Positions 10,580 to 20,641 of a stretch of 64,000 nucleotides of DNA are shown here, piece by piece (positions within the stretch are counted from its first letter, which is position 1; every line of letters starts with the position of its first letter). This DNA comes from Clarkia xantiana subsp. parviflora (Eukaryota > Streptophyta > Magnoliopsida > Myrtales > Onagraceae): the NCBI GenBank assembly GCA_036873135.1, contig JAPTYO010000017.1, forward strand, positions 7,626,001-7,690,000. The letters are read 5' to 3'. A program made the translations under genes and the position numbers. The notes under the pieces are model-generated. The model made no database searches. It worked only from the letters and a program-made list of their open reading frames with translations, and was not told the DNA's origin.

Positions 10580-12337
10580 CTAAGGATATGGGGTGGTCAC
10601 TGTGTCTGTTGCCACGTACTCTTTGAAGCTTCCATTGTAGATCATTTCTTCCACTTCCACCTTCAACACCATGCAGTTGTTGGTTTGATGCCCCCAGGTC
10701 CCATGGTACTCACACCAACCCTGTGCATCTCTACCTAGGAAGGCCTTGCCTTCCTCCCTGCATGCTGGCAGCTCTTGCTTGAGGCGCTTGTGGAAAATTT
10801 CTTCTATGCTGAGCGTGAGGGGTGTGAATGTGAAATTGACACCTCCTCCCAATGTGTCTGCTTCTCTTCCTTTCTCTGGAACTTCATCCAACTGTTCCGC
10901 CTCTTGTTCAAATGCCCTGTCCAGTTTCGCCTTGAGCTCTCTCATTGTGCTCGTCATGACCATCTCATAGAGCCCTCCATAGGCCTCGAATGAGCTTGGA
11001 TGCATGTGTCTGATGAATGCTCTGACTGCTTCTCCCCTTGTGATGTCCATGTTGGCACCATAATTGAAGAATCTCTGGAAATAGCTTGATATGGGCTCCT
11101 GCGGCATTTGCTTGATATCATCTATGTGGCGGAAGCCTCTTAGGATGGAGTCCCTTGTCCTGCTCCCTATTATGGTGTCCGGCTGCCAAGGTATGGATGT
11201 CACCTTCACAGCCTTGCTCCTGTGTTTCCTTGTAGGCACTGTTTGAAAAAGCTGCCTGCTCAAACGGAGTGTCACTCCACTCCTCCTCCTTCCTTGCCTT
11301 TGTCTCCCTCCCCTCTTTCTTCTTTCCTGGTTAGCTCCTGCCATGACCATAGCCACTGTATCTGTCCTGTGTGATCCATGTCTCATTGAATTGACATAGC
11401 ATTGTCTTGCAGTGCGTTGATCACCCAGGACCTCTCCAACTCCGTTCTCCGTGATGTACTTCAGCTTCTGGTGAACAGTGGATGGCACTATTTCATATGG
11501 ATTTATGGTTGTCCTTCCTAGGATCCCATTGTAGGCTCCCAGGCTTTCAACCACCAAGAAATTGACATTTACCTTCAGCTGGGTCCATCCTTGGCCCATG
11601 GTCACTGGCAATGTTATCATCCCCAGGGGGTAGCTTGTTGCCCCTGAGAAGCCAACTAGGGGGAAGTTGACCGGATTGATGTCTGCTTTGGTTTTCCCTA
11701 TCTCTTCCAACACTCTCAGGCTTAGGAGGTCAGCTGAGCTGCCCCCATCCACCAAAATTCTCTTTACATCAAAATTATCAATATCTAAAGTAATAACTAG
11801 AGCATCGTCATGTGGAAAGACGATGTGGCTCTTGTCCTTCTCCGAGAACTCTATCTTCACTTCTTCTCCTTCTCTTGGTCTTTTTCTCCACCTTGGCACT
11901 GAGCTTAGCTTGGATGCATAGACCTCTCTTGCATTAGCAGTTGGGCCTCCTGATGCTGCTCCTCCATGTATCATGTTGATGACTCCTCTTTTGTTGGGTG
12001 GAGGGTTATGGTCTACCTTTCCCTTGCCCTTGTCTTTCTGTGGTGGCCCCAGTTGCGTACTATTGCCCCCATGGTCTACGAATTGCTTCAGTTCTCCCCT
12101 CTGGACGATGTTGTTTATGCTTAGCTTTAAGCTAAAGCATTCATTTGTGTCGTGACCATAAGCCTCGTGGTTGTCACACCATCTATCCTTGTGATTTCCT
12201 ACCATTGGGGCTCTCCACCTTGCAGGGGGTGACCATAGCTTTTGGTTCCGCATCTCTCTAAGTACGGTGGCTGGAGTGGCGTTCAGTGGGATGAACTTAA
12301 TGACGTTTATTTCTCTGGCCTTTAAGGGTTCACCCAT
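10580..12337 (-). CDS. Element C ORF2: zinc knuckle, protease, second Gag module, second zinc knuckle
   Basis: 585 residues, uninterrupted. Order: a CCHC-like knuckle C54, H57, H62, C67; a retropepsin core ILVDGGSSADLL with catalytic Asp at 197 and the downstream GILGRTTINP block; then at about 395-480 a stretch homologous to the C-terminal part of this element's own Gag (IDDIKQ, SSYFQRF, ITRGE, RAFIR); and a second knuckle C542, H545, H550, C555 with the same spacing. Where autonomous relatives have RT, this ORF has Gag again and stops. The start ATG overlaps the end of gag by 16 bases in another frame, so expression probably needs frameshifting or re-initiation. Predicted products are nucleocapsid, protease and an extra RNA-binding Gag domain. 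Confidence 0.88.
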   Translation of the reverse strand: MGEPLKAREINVIKFIPLNATPATVLREMRNQKLWSPPARWRAPMVGNHKDRWCDNHEAYGHDTNECFSLKLSINNIVQRGELKQFVDHGGNSTQLGPPQKDKGKGKVDHNPPPNKRGVINMIHGGAASGGPTANAREVYASKLSSVPRWRKRPREGEEVKIEFSEKDKSHIVFPHDDALVITLDIDNFDVKRILVDGGSSADLLSLRVLEEIGKTKADINPVNFPLVGFSGATSYPLGMITLPVTMGQGWTQLKVNVNFLVVESLGAYNGILGRTTINPYEIVPSTVHQKLKYITENGVGEVLGDQRTARQCYVNSMRHGSHRTDTVAMVMAGANQERRKRGGRQRQGRRRSGVTLRLSRQLFQTVPTRKHRSKAVKVTSIPWQPDTIIGSRTRDSILRGFRHIDDIKQMPQEPISSYFQRFFNYGANMDITRGEAVRAFIRHMHPSSFEAYGGLYEMVMTSTMRELKAKLDRAFEQEAEQLDEVPEKGREADTLGGGVNFTFTPLTLSIEEIFHKRLKQELPACREEGKAFLGRDAQGWCEYHGTWGHQTNNCMVLKVEVEEMIYNGSFKEYVATDTVTTPYP

Positions 12338-13827
12338 TTGGTTTCTTTGCTGTGGTGGACGCCACTCCTGCTGTCTTGCATGCTGTGGTGCCTGGGGTGG
12401 CTTGCCTTTGTTTGGCCTTTGATTATCCTCCTTTGCTGTCTGGATTTTGGCCTTTTGCTTGCCCTGTGCCTTTCAAGGTCAATATGCGTTTTAACTCTTC
12501 CTGCAAGCTCCTCTAAGGTGCTTGCTGGCTTTTTGGCCATCTTTTCAGCCAATGTTGACCCAAAGCGACCTAAGTTTCTGATAAAGGCTCGGATTATCTC
12601 CCCTTCAGTGATGTCTCCCTGGATGTCTGCAATATTCTGGTTGAACCTAGTGTAGTAGCTGGCCAGGGTTTCATCGTATTCTTGTTTTACGTCATCAATG
12701 GAGCCTGTTCCCTTGAGGAGTTTCCTCTCCCCTAGGTATCTCTGCAGAAACTTAGCTTTTAGCTGCTCCCATGAGTGGATGCTCTCAGAGGGCAGGCTGA
12801 AGAACCAATGTGAGGCCACCCCTGATAGGGTGTTTGGGAAAAGGAGTGCCTTGTATCTTTCATCAGTGGTCCTCCCAAATAGAGAGGCCTCATGCTGTTG
12901 GATATGCTCTAGGGGGTCTCCCTTCCCATTGTACTTTGCAATTTGCACAGTGTGCAGGGAGTCTGGCACCCTGTTCATCTCCAGCTCCCTTGTGAAAGGG
13001 TGGTTCGTCTTGTCACTTAGACAATGCAAGCTGGGTTTCTTTGACTCATTCAATTTCCGGGTTATCATTGCTTCTATTTCCTCCGGGGTGATCACTACCT
13101 GTGCCGGAGTATAATCCCTCTGATATCCATTGTAGTTGTAGACTGGGCTTACTGGGTTCCTTTGTCCCTGCTGGTATGGACTGTAGGTGTACTCTTGATA
13201 CGCCTGCTGGGGTGCTTCATGGAAGTCCTGCCTCCTTGGAGGTCTTGCTTGTCTTTCCTCCCCAAGCGGGGTGTAAGCCCTGTTGTTCTGCTGTTGCCTA
13301 GGAGGCACAAATTGTTGCCTGCCCTCTGGGGGTGGCTCCTGGTGATATCTTCTTTGTTCCTCTCGCTGCCCTGCTCGAGGGTGCGAGTAGTACTCTTCTG
13401 CTGGGATCTGCTCCTCCTCCTGAGCTTCAGTGTAAGTCCCTTGGGTGTATGCCTGCCTTGCATATGCTGTGTGGGCGCGGTTGCCACCTCTCTGTGCTGG
13501 CATCCCATACGGGTACCCTTGGGGTTGCTCTTCATAATAGTATCCCTCAGGGGGTGCCGTGTTGTGGGAAGGCACTCCCTGTTGTCCTCTTGCTCTCTGT
13601 GGCCTTCTTGCCCGGGGGGTGGAGGCTTTGGAGGACTCAGCCCCAGCTGGGCGTGAAGGTCCTCCCTCCTGGTTGTTCTGTTGCTGAGGAGGTTGTGGTA
13701 TTTCTTGGGGCTCTGGATGCATTGGCTGCTTCCCAGGGTCAGGCCGCCTCCCTGGAGGTATGGGTTCTCTTCTCCGCCCATTGCCCCCGGGTGGGTGTTG
13801 GGGCCTGGACACCCTACTGTTCGTCAT
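12322..13827 (-). CDS. Element C Gag
   Basis: 501 residues, intact. The first 250 or so are low-complexity, rich in Pro, Gln, Tyr and Arg. A retrotransposon Gag core follows at about 285-440 (YNGKGDPLEHI, ALLFPNTLSG, WFFSLPSESI, SYYTRF, TEGEIIRAFIRNL). The tail is basic. It would form the capsid and bind element RNA; the zinc knuckle is in the next frame. The start ATG is at 13825-13827, about 36 bases after the primer site. The codons and frame are undamaged, unlike elements A and B, so C could still supply Gag. Confidence 0.9.
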   Translation of the reverse strand: MTNSRVSRPQHPPGGNGRRREPIPPGRRPDPGKQPMHPEPQEIPQPPQQQNNQEGGPSRPAGAESSKASTPRARRPQRARGQQGVPSHNTAPPEGYYYEEQPQGYPYGMPAQRGGNRAHTAYARQAYTQGTYTEAQEEEQIPAEEYYSHPRAGQREEQRRYHQEPPPEGRQQFVPPRQQQNNRAYTPLGEERQARPPRRQDFHEAPQQAYQEYTYSPYQQGQRNPVSPVYNYNGYQRDYTPAQVVITPEEIEAMITRKLNESKKPSLHCLSDKTNHPFTRELEMNRVPDSLHTVQIAKYNGKGDPLEHIQQHEASLFGRTTDERYKALLFPNTLSGVASHWFFSLPSESIHSWEQLKAKFLQRYLGERKLLKGTGSIDDVKQEYDETLASYYTRFNQNIADIQGDITEGEIIRAFIRNLGRFGSTLAEKMAKKPASTLEELAGRVKTHIDLERHRASKRPKSRQQRRIIKGQTKASHPRHHSMQDSRSGVHHSKETKWVNP

Positions 13828-13861
13828 AGCTCGTGTAATAGCCAGGCTTTCTGTCCGAAGC

Positions 13862-13878
13862 CTACAGACGGCGCCAAG
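13862..13878 (-). other. Element C primer-binding site
   Basis: On the element strand, CTTGGCGCCGTCTGTAGG directly follows the LTR end TTAACA. The TTGGCGCCGTCTG core is identical to that of elements A and B. The priming tRNA cannot be fixed from this sequence alone. Confidence 0.8.
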
Positions 13879-14784
13879 TGTTAAGTTATGGGATCTAGGT
13901 CAACGGAGTGTCGGCTTTGATCCCACTCCTTACGGGGGATGTGTATGATCCTGTCTTCTCGGGTTGTCTTGCCTCTGTCTATGTCCTTCTTCCTTTCCTT
14001 CTTCCTTGGTTCCTTCTCTTCTTCTCTCCCTTTGTCCTGCAAAAGGGGCAGTACCAGACACGGAGGAGGGGGGGGTGGTGCCTGGTGAACCCTCTCCGAT
14101 GCCTAAGTCAGAACTATATTTCTAGAGAGATAAAGCTAGAGAGATGTCAGAGCTAAATTGTTCAAATGGCCAAGATGTTCAAATGAGTTGTGAAGATGGG
14201 GTATTTATAGGCAACGGTGTCATTAAGGTGGCTTAATGACATCGTTAGCCCCTAAATACAATTAATTAACCTTTAAGCGTATAATTAAGACTTTAGGATT
14301 CGGATGAGGCAGGCGGAGTGGACCGAGCATGGGCGTCTGAAAGGGGTGCCGGGACCCTTGGGGGGGGAGAAATCCGACCCCCAAGGGTAGGGGTTGGGTG
14401 AGGACACCCAACCCCTCCTAGGGAGGGTGGGGTTGGCCAACCCCATCCCTCCTAGGAGGGATCGGGTTGGCCGACCCGATCTCCCCTAGGGGAGATCGGG
14501 TTGGCCAACCCGATCTCTCCTAGGAGAGATCGGGTTGGCCAACCCGATCTCCCCTAGGGGAGATCGGGTCGGCTGACCCGATTTCCCCTAGGGGAGGTCG
14601 GGTGTGGCCACCCAACCTCACCTAGGTGAGTTCGCCTCTGTCGGACGGGCGCTTCGGCCCCGTCCGAGCCGTCGATGTTCTCGCGAAGTGTCCGGGTTGA
14701 AGTTTCGATTCGCAATCATAAATGGGACGATAAAAATACAACGGTTTGGAAGTCAACGGGTTCAAATTGGGCGTATATCCATCA
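13879..14784 (-). repeat. Element C 5' LTR
   Basis: 906 bases, nearly identical to 4053-4993 except for one missing palindromic unit (array here about 14385-14630). It ends at the TSD GCATC (14785-14789). Confidence 0.95.
14202..14209 (-). promoter_or_regulatory. TATA box in element C 5' LTR
   Basis: TATAAATA on the element strand in a C/T-rich context, placed so that transcripts would run through the rest of the LTR into gag. Confidence 0.55.
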
Positions 14785-16749
14785 GCATCTGCTTCCGCGT
14801 TTTCTTCCCTCGGGATCGCCTCGATATCGAATCTTTTGAAGCTTCCCTTCAAAGTCTGCACCTCGTGCAAATACTTCTTCATTGTCGGGCTCCTGGCTTC
14901 ATAATTCCCCTGGACTTGGTTTACAACCAAGCTGGCATCACACTTCACCTTTAGATGATCGACTCCCGTACCCTTGGCGATCTTGAGGCCCGTAATGAGA
15001 GCCTCGTACTCCGCTTCATTGTTGGTGGCTTTGAACGTCAACTCCAAGGCATATCGTAGGGGATCGCCTCCACCGGGTGGTATCAATACGAATCCTGCCC
15101 CCGAGCCTTCTACACTCGATGAACCATCAGTGTACATCTCCCAAGTGTTCTCCTCATTTGGCTGTTCTGGCTGTTGTTCTGTTGTCGGGACTTCCATGGT
15201 TGCCCCCTCTGCGGGACTCGTTATTTCCAGATCGGGTGCCGTAGACTCAGCTATGAAATCTGCCAATGCCTGGCCCTTAATAGCAGTTCTCGGAGCGAAA
15301 TGTATACGAAACTCCGTAAGCTCGATGGCCCATTTCACCAATCTCCCAAATGCCTCCGGTCGGTTCAAAAAGTGCTTTAGGGGCTGATTAGTCAATACCG
15401 TGACTTCATGGGCGTGGAAGTAAGGTCGTAGCTTTCGAGCGGCAATAATCAACGCGAAGAGATACTTCTCAATAGCGGGATAGTTTATTTCAGACTTGGC
15501 AAACGCCTTGCTTACATAATAGATAGGCACTTGGTTGCCCTTGACAAGTTTAATCAAAACAGAACTAACAGCCACATCAGAAACAGCCAAATAGAGATAA
15601 AGCGGCTCGCCTGGAACTGGTTTTGCCAACGGCGGAAGGGTACGGAGGTGCTGCTTGAGTGCCTGGAACGCCTCCTCGCACTTGTCGGACCATTCGAACT
15701 TCTTGTGGGCCCTCAGCACATCAAAAAATGGCATGGCTCGGTCACTCGCCTTGGATAGGAAGCGATTCATCGCGGCCAACCGGCCATTCAGCACCTGAAA
15801 CTCCCGATGAGTCTTCGGGGACTGCATCTCCTCGATTGCTCGCAACTTCTCAGGATTCACCACGATTCCTCTCTGGCTCACCATGAACCCTAGGAACTTG
15901 CCCGAGTTTACTCCGAAAGCGCACTTGTCTGGGTTCAACCGAACCTGATGGAACTTCATCCGCTCAAACGCCGCCGCCATGTTCTGGACATGGTCTCCTA
16001 CCTGTCGGGACTTCACCAGCATGTCATCCACATACGCCTCCATGGTTTTCCCCAGCATGTCTCCAAATAACTTGTTCACCATCCGCTGGTAAGTTGCTCC
16101 GGCATTGATCAATCCGAAGGGCATCACGTCGTAGTGGTAGACGTCACTGTCGGCATAGAAAGCCGTATGGGGGGCATCCTCCTTTGCCATCTTGATCTGG
16201 TTGTACCCGGAGTAGGCATCCATGAAGCTCAGCAGCTCATGTCCCGATGTGGCATCCACCAATTGGTCAATCCTTGGAAGCGGGTAGCAGTCCTTCGGGC
16301 AGGTCTTGTTCAAGTCGCGGAAATCGACACACATCCGCCATTTCCCGTTACTCTTTCGCACCAGGACTGGGTTAGCAACCCAAGTCTGGAATCGGAGCTC
16401 CTTGATGAATCCAGCATCGAGCAGTCTGCCCACCTCTTGCTGGATCGCGATCCTCTTGTCCGCGCCCATCAGACGCCTTCTCTGCGCGATAGGCTTGATC
16501 GCGGGGTCTATCTTCAGCTCGTGCACTATCACGTCGGGGCTGATTCCTGGCATATCACTCGGGGACCAGGCAAACAGCTCCTTAAACTCCCTCAGGAGCT
16601 CGATCAACTCTCGGGCTCTTTCCTCCGACAAAGCAGACCCGATCTTCACCTTCCTCTGAGGCTCATCAATCTAAACCTCCTTCAGTTCCTCCATGGGGGC
16701 GGGACGCCCATACTCCTCTCGAGGATCGGCATCAGTCTGAAGGACAGTC
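14785..16749 (-). pseudogene. Reverse transcriptase and RNase H portion of element A
   Basis: The open frame from 16649 to the element C junction gives about 620 residues. Numbered from the ATG at 16649, it has RT landmarks FMDAYSGYNQ (Asp144), MPFGLINAGATYQ and YVDDM (206-210). A tethered RNase H follows with the MYTDGSS Asp, EAEYEALITGL and KCDASLVVNQ. At 14785 it enters the LTR of element C, so residues after EENAEADA are foreign. Upstream, the frame joining protease to RT is broken by a TAG near 16674 and a TGA near 16772. RT copies element RNA into DNA and RNase H removes the RNA strand. The catalytic motifs are intact but the polyprotein cannot be made as one chain. Confidence 0.88.
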
Positions 16750-16769
16750 ATGGCTTCCCTCCTTCTCCT

Positions 16770-17441
16770 TCAGGTAGCGTTAACATAGCATTTTCGCGAC
16801 GCCACTTGGTCACCCTTGACCTCTCCGACTCCATTGTCAGTCGGGAACTTCATCTTCTGATGGACCGTCGAGGCGACCGCCATGAGTGGGTTGATGGTGG
16901 TCCTCCTGATAATAGCGTTGTATGCCCCCGCAGACTCCACTACGACGAAATCTACGCTTCGCTTCTCCATCTTCCAGCCACTACCAAACTCCACCAGTAA
17001 GGTAATCATTCCCAACGTGTAAGAAGTGGAGCCAGAGAATCCCACCATCGGGAAGTCCACCTGTGTGAGGTCTTTTTTCGTCTTTCCCATGGCTTCCAGA
17101 GCGTCCATGAAAAGGATGTCGGAGGAACTCCCTCCGTCTATCAGGATCCACTTCATCTCGGATCCATCTACGTCCAGAGTCACGACCAAGGCGTCGTCGT
17201 GAGGGCTCTCCACGCCTACTAGATCCTCCGCCGAGAAAGAAATCACCATTTTCTCCTTCAGAGTCCACGACCGGGACCTTTTGCCTAACACCACCGCGGG
17301 AGATATGCGGGAAGCGTAGTTCTCCCGAGAAACGGAGGTATCACCTCCCGCCGTTCCTCCGTAAATGACCCCGCCTCTCCTTGCGGGCACCCGAACCTGA
17401 GGCTTCTTGCTCAACCTTCTTCTTCTTCGGGGATCGGTCAC
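16770..17441 (-). pseudogene. Protease portion of element A
   Basis: About 215 residues with the retropepsin core WILIDGGSSSDILF and the later AYNAIIRRTTINP block; the usual glycine before RTT is an arginine here. The active Asp is present. The N-terminal part, with ENYASRI and HDDALVVTLDVDG, matches elements B and C. The frame is shifted from the preceding Gag near 17400 and ends in a stop at 16770. Confidence 0.82.
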
Positions 17442-19062
17442 GGGACTTGGAACGGGACCGCGACCGACTTTTGGAGCGAGATCGACACCTTCCCCTTCCG
17501 ACGAACTCTTTTAACTTCCCCTTTTGGATCAGCTTCTCAATTTCCTTCTTCAGCTCGACAGTTTTCAGTGTCGTGACCATTGGCTCGATGGTAGCGACAG
17601 TAACGGTCAGGGCGGCCTCCTAGGAATTTGCCTTCTTTCCTCGGAGGGTATCGGGCGAGACCCTGCCGATCCATCACAGCTAACACAGAAGTCATCGAGC
17701 TATTGATGGGAACGGCCCGACCTTCTCGATTGTCCATCCTCGGGGGACGCTTGTCTTCTCTTTTCTCGGGACGACCACGGTTTCTACTCCCTTCCGACTT
17801 GTCGCTCCCTTTGCGATCATCCGATGGCTTGGACGATGGCTTTCCTCTTCCCGACCTCGGGGGATCGAGCTCTCCGGCAGCGATCTTCGACTCCTGGACG
17901 TCGATTTGCTGTTTCACCCTCGCTTGCAAGGCCTCCATACTCCACACAGCCTTCGCGGCTACACTGTGCATCAGGTCGGAACCGTACGGAGCGCTCAAGT
18001 TCCGCAGGAAAGTACGGATGGTCTCTCCCTCCGATATCTCTTCATCGATCTCTGCGGCACTGGCAATGAATCGTTGGTAGTAATATGCCAACGATTCGTC
18101 GGGCCTCTGTACCACCTGGGTCAGGGACCTTACACTCTTCAGAATGCGCCTCCGACCTTGATATTGCTTGATAAACCGATCGTGCATGTCCGCCCAGCAC
18201 GTAATGCATCCTGGCCGGGAGGCTGAAAAACAAAGTCATGGCCCTTTCTCCCAGAGTAATCGGGAACAGCGAACACACGAGGTCGTCGTTCGAGGTCCTA
18301 CCCATGCAAGCCTGGACATGTTTCTGAACATGGCGAACCGGGTCTCCTTCACCATCGTACTCCTTGATGGTCGGGATGCCTAGCCCTGGCGTGGCGACCG
18401 TATCCAACAGCCGCGGAATGAAAGAATGGCTGGATCGATCCCTCAACTCCGATGTCATCTGCTTCTGGTCACCCATGCAGATGTTGACGATCTTCACCAC
18501 CTGATCGGGGGTGATGGGGCCATTCAGGGGAATGGTCCTGTTTTGCACCGGTCTTGGGCCGTCGACCACGAATTTTTCCAGGTGCGCTGGTTCTTTACCC
18601 TTACTCCTGGGCGGAACCTCTTGTTCTTCTGGGACCACCCTCGGGGGGGGGGGGGGGGGGGGGTGGAGGTAACTCTTCTCGCGGAGGCAACTCCTCCGCC
18701 CTCCTGGCGGCCTCTCTCTTGTCCAGCAAGGCCTCCATGGCAGCCAAGAACATGATAGCATCTGCTACTGCCTTGGCCAACTCCGAGTTCGAAGACGACC
18801 CTTCTTCCCTTCGCGGGACTCTTTCTCCTCCGTGGCCCACCGGGTTTGGGGGAGCCTCATCTTCCTCCCTACGCGGGATATCCTGCCTGTTCATCTCCGT
18901 GTCTCGGACTGAGACCTCATAACCGTCACCCTGCCCCCCTGTCTGGGAAAGAGCAGGGTTCTCACCTTGTTCAGCAACACGTTCTGGCAACTGGGAATTC
19001 ATAGTTCCTGCGGGACGGGAACTGCCAGCCTGAACTTGCTTCTTCTTGCCACCACCGGCCAT
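17341..19062 (-). pseudogene. Element A Gag, broken by frameshifts
   Basis: Start ATG at 19060-19062. The N-terminal low-complexity part runs into a 21-G tract (18643-18663 on the plus strand) that shifts the frame. The Gag core (IPLNGPITPDQVVKI, IPTIKEYDGEGDP) continues in a second frame to about 18205. A third frame (MHDRFIKQYQGRRR to the knuckle CRYHRANGHDTENC) runs to about 17545. A fourth carries an Arg-Ser repeat tail (SRSRSRSKSRDRSPKKK). Four frames for one protein means it is dead. Element B has the same domain order. Confidence 0.85.
18643..18663. repeat. Homopolymer of 21 G
   Basis: Uninterrupted G run on the plus strand (C run in the gag sense). In gag it encodes a proline run and coincides with the first frame change. 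It is also a likely place for sequencing or assembly length error. Confidence 0.9.
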
Positions 19063-19098
19063 TGATCTGGTAGAAACTATCTTGACTTTTTGTAAGTT

Positions 19099-19116
19099 TC
19101 CCACAGACGGCGCCAA
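19099..19116 (-). other. Element A primer-binding site
   Basis: ATTGGCGCCGTCTGTGGGA-type sequence on the element strand, next to the LTR end CCAACA. Identical to element B's site. Confidence 0.85.
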
Positions 19117-19876
19117 TGTTGGATCACGGGCGAAGCTCCGTTACGTCCTTGACGGAATGCTCTGGACTCCTGGGCTCCGCGTAATCCTGCAAAAGGGGAT
19201 GACCTGGGTGGTGACCCAGAATCCCTCTCCGATGCTTAAATGAGTATACAATCAATGGGGTGGCAGCAGTATTCTAAGTGCGTATTAGAGAGTATCGTTT
19301 TCTGGGGTAACTTCCTCCTTTATATAGAAGGAGGAGTTGCCCAGTTACCTGTGACCATGCTTGGCCGTTGTGCCCATGATTCCGTGTATCTCGCCACGAT
19401 TCTGTATATCTTGGTTGGGATTCCATATATCTCGCCCCACGCTCCGCATATCTTACCCGTACTCCGCGTATCTCGGGCACGCCCTGCGTATCTCGGGGGA
19501 TTTATCTTTATCTCTAACCGTCTCCCCCTACTTTATCTAGTAGGCGGGCTTCTCGGTCTTTATCCTCTGATCGCAAGTCCCGACTCCTGTCGGAGACTCC
19601 AGAGTTGTCTCATTCTAGATCACCACCCAGGACCTTCAGTCTCTACGGGACAAGTCCAGCCTCTGCGGGGCTTTATTATCGGGGCCTTTACTAAGGCATA
19701 TCGGGGCCTACTCAGAGGCTTCTCATCGGGACCATCTAGCTCATGTGTCGGGGCCGCTATCGTCGGGACCCTTAATGCTGGGCCTCTGGGCCCTCCAGGT
19801 CTTTCACGAGGCCCACTGGACCTATTCGCCGTCCACTGGCTGTTAACGGGGCTACCGATTACATCGGAACCCATCA
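19117..19876 (-). repeat. Element A 5' LTR
   Basis: 760 bases matching 595-1354. A TATA-like CTATATAAAG on the element strand is at about 19318-19327. Confidence 0.92.
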
Positions 19877-19907
19877 TTTGCCCCCAAGACATGGGGGACT
19901 TTTAGTT
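19877..19907 (-). other. Stray copy of the purine-tract region outside the 5' LTR
   Basis: The 31 bases after the LTR end repeat the internal sequence found beside the 3' LTR at 1355-1385. A normal 5' LTR should abut host DNA here. See findings. Confidence 0.8.
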
Positions 19908-19914
19908 AGATATA

Positions 19915-20641
19915 AGGTTAATAACGTATGAAAGGTTTGAAGTTTGACCCAGGTTAACCGGAGAGGTCTGAAATTTCAAATGTTAATATGAGAGGTCTGA
20001 AGTTTCAACTTTGTCGATATAATAGGTCTAAGTTAATTTTTTCCGTTAACACTGACGAAAGTTAGTCACGTGCTTGGCATGTGACCGGAAGTAAAATTAA
20101 ATCCCAAATTTTTTTTCTATTAAAGTGTGCCCCTCACATGCTTGAAATGAAAAGACGAAAAAATGCCCCAATCGTGGCCGGCCACCACCCGTGGCCGCTG
20201 ACCACCCAAGGTCGACGAAGACCACCACCCAAGGCCGACGACAACCACCAATCGGGCCAGCCATCACCTAATCGTGGCCGGAGGACTTGTGCGGTGGCGG
20301 AGAAAACAATAGGAACTCAATTGTAAAAATCAAAACTTAATAATATAAATTTGAGGACTAAATTGAACAAAATAAAAAATAGGGACTCAATTCTTAATTT
20401 GACTTCAGTGGTAATTTTGTCATTTCACATTTCCTCAGATAATGTATTAAATAAAATAAAATATTAAAAGGGGCAAAAGTGTCATTTCAGACCATTCTGT
20501 TAAATTTAACCCTAAAAATGGACGAAAAACCAAATATCAACAAAGTTGAAACTTCAAACCTTTCATATTAATTTTGGAAACTTCAGACATCTCCGATTAA
20601 CATAATGAGTCAAACTTAGACATTTAATAGGTTATTAAACG
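19915..20641. mobile_element. Non-autonomous MULE-like element 1
   Basis: Long terminal inverted repeats of about 100 bp. The left arm starts AGGTTAATAACGTATGAAAG; the complement of the right end starts CGTTTAATAACCTATT. Both contain GGAGAGGTCTGAA-like words, and the arms match the better-preserved element at 58218-59095. The interior has a short GC-rich core (ggccggccaccacc) and no protein frame. A clear 9-bp duplication is not visible, so the ends are approximate. Confidence 0.7.

Larger units (their letters stand above)
4053..14784 (-). mobile_element. Element C: non-autonomous Tat-like LTR element with Gag-PR-Gag layout
   Basis: Bounded by LTRs at 4053-4993 and 13879-14784 with a perfect 5-bp duplication GCATC. 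On its own strand (minus) it has primer site, gag, a second frame with zinc knuckle, protease, second Gag module and second zinc knuckle, then tandem arrays and the 3' LTR. A spliced gene runs antisense at 6626-9021. No RT, RNase H or integrase motif occurs in 10.7 kb, so it must borrow these enzymes. The coding frames are intact and the LTRs nearly identical apart from one repeat unit, which fits a recent insertion into A. Confidence 0.92.
595..19876 (-). mobile_element. Element A: Ty3/Gypsy Tat-like retrotransposon, split by element C
   Basis: Two 760-base LTR copies (595-1354 and 19117-19876), differing at roughly a dozen positions by eye, flank a minus-strand internal region. In transcription order it holds the primer-binding site, gag, protease, RT, RNase H and integrase, tandem repeats, an antisense-gene remnant, a purine tract and the 3' LTR. 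There is no chromodomain after integrase, which with the primer site and the antisense gene points to the Tat branch. Element C interrupts the coding region just after RNase H. At least four frameshifts and two stop codons make A non-autonomous today. No clean target-site duplication is visible. Confidence 0.9.

Noticed and set aside
13149..13829. Plus- and minus-strand frames of 160-210 codons
   Set aside because: Shadows of the low-complexity N-terminal half of element C Gag.
595..19876. TTAGTTAGA on both outer sides as a target-site duplication of element A
   Set aside because: The word does not abut the LTR on either side (two extra bases left, 25 right), and Gypsy elements normally make 5-bp duplications.
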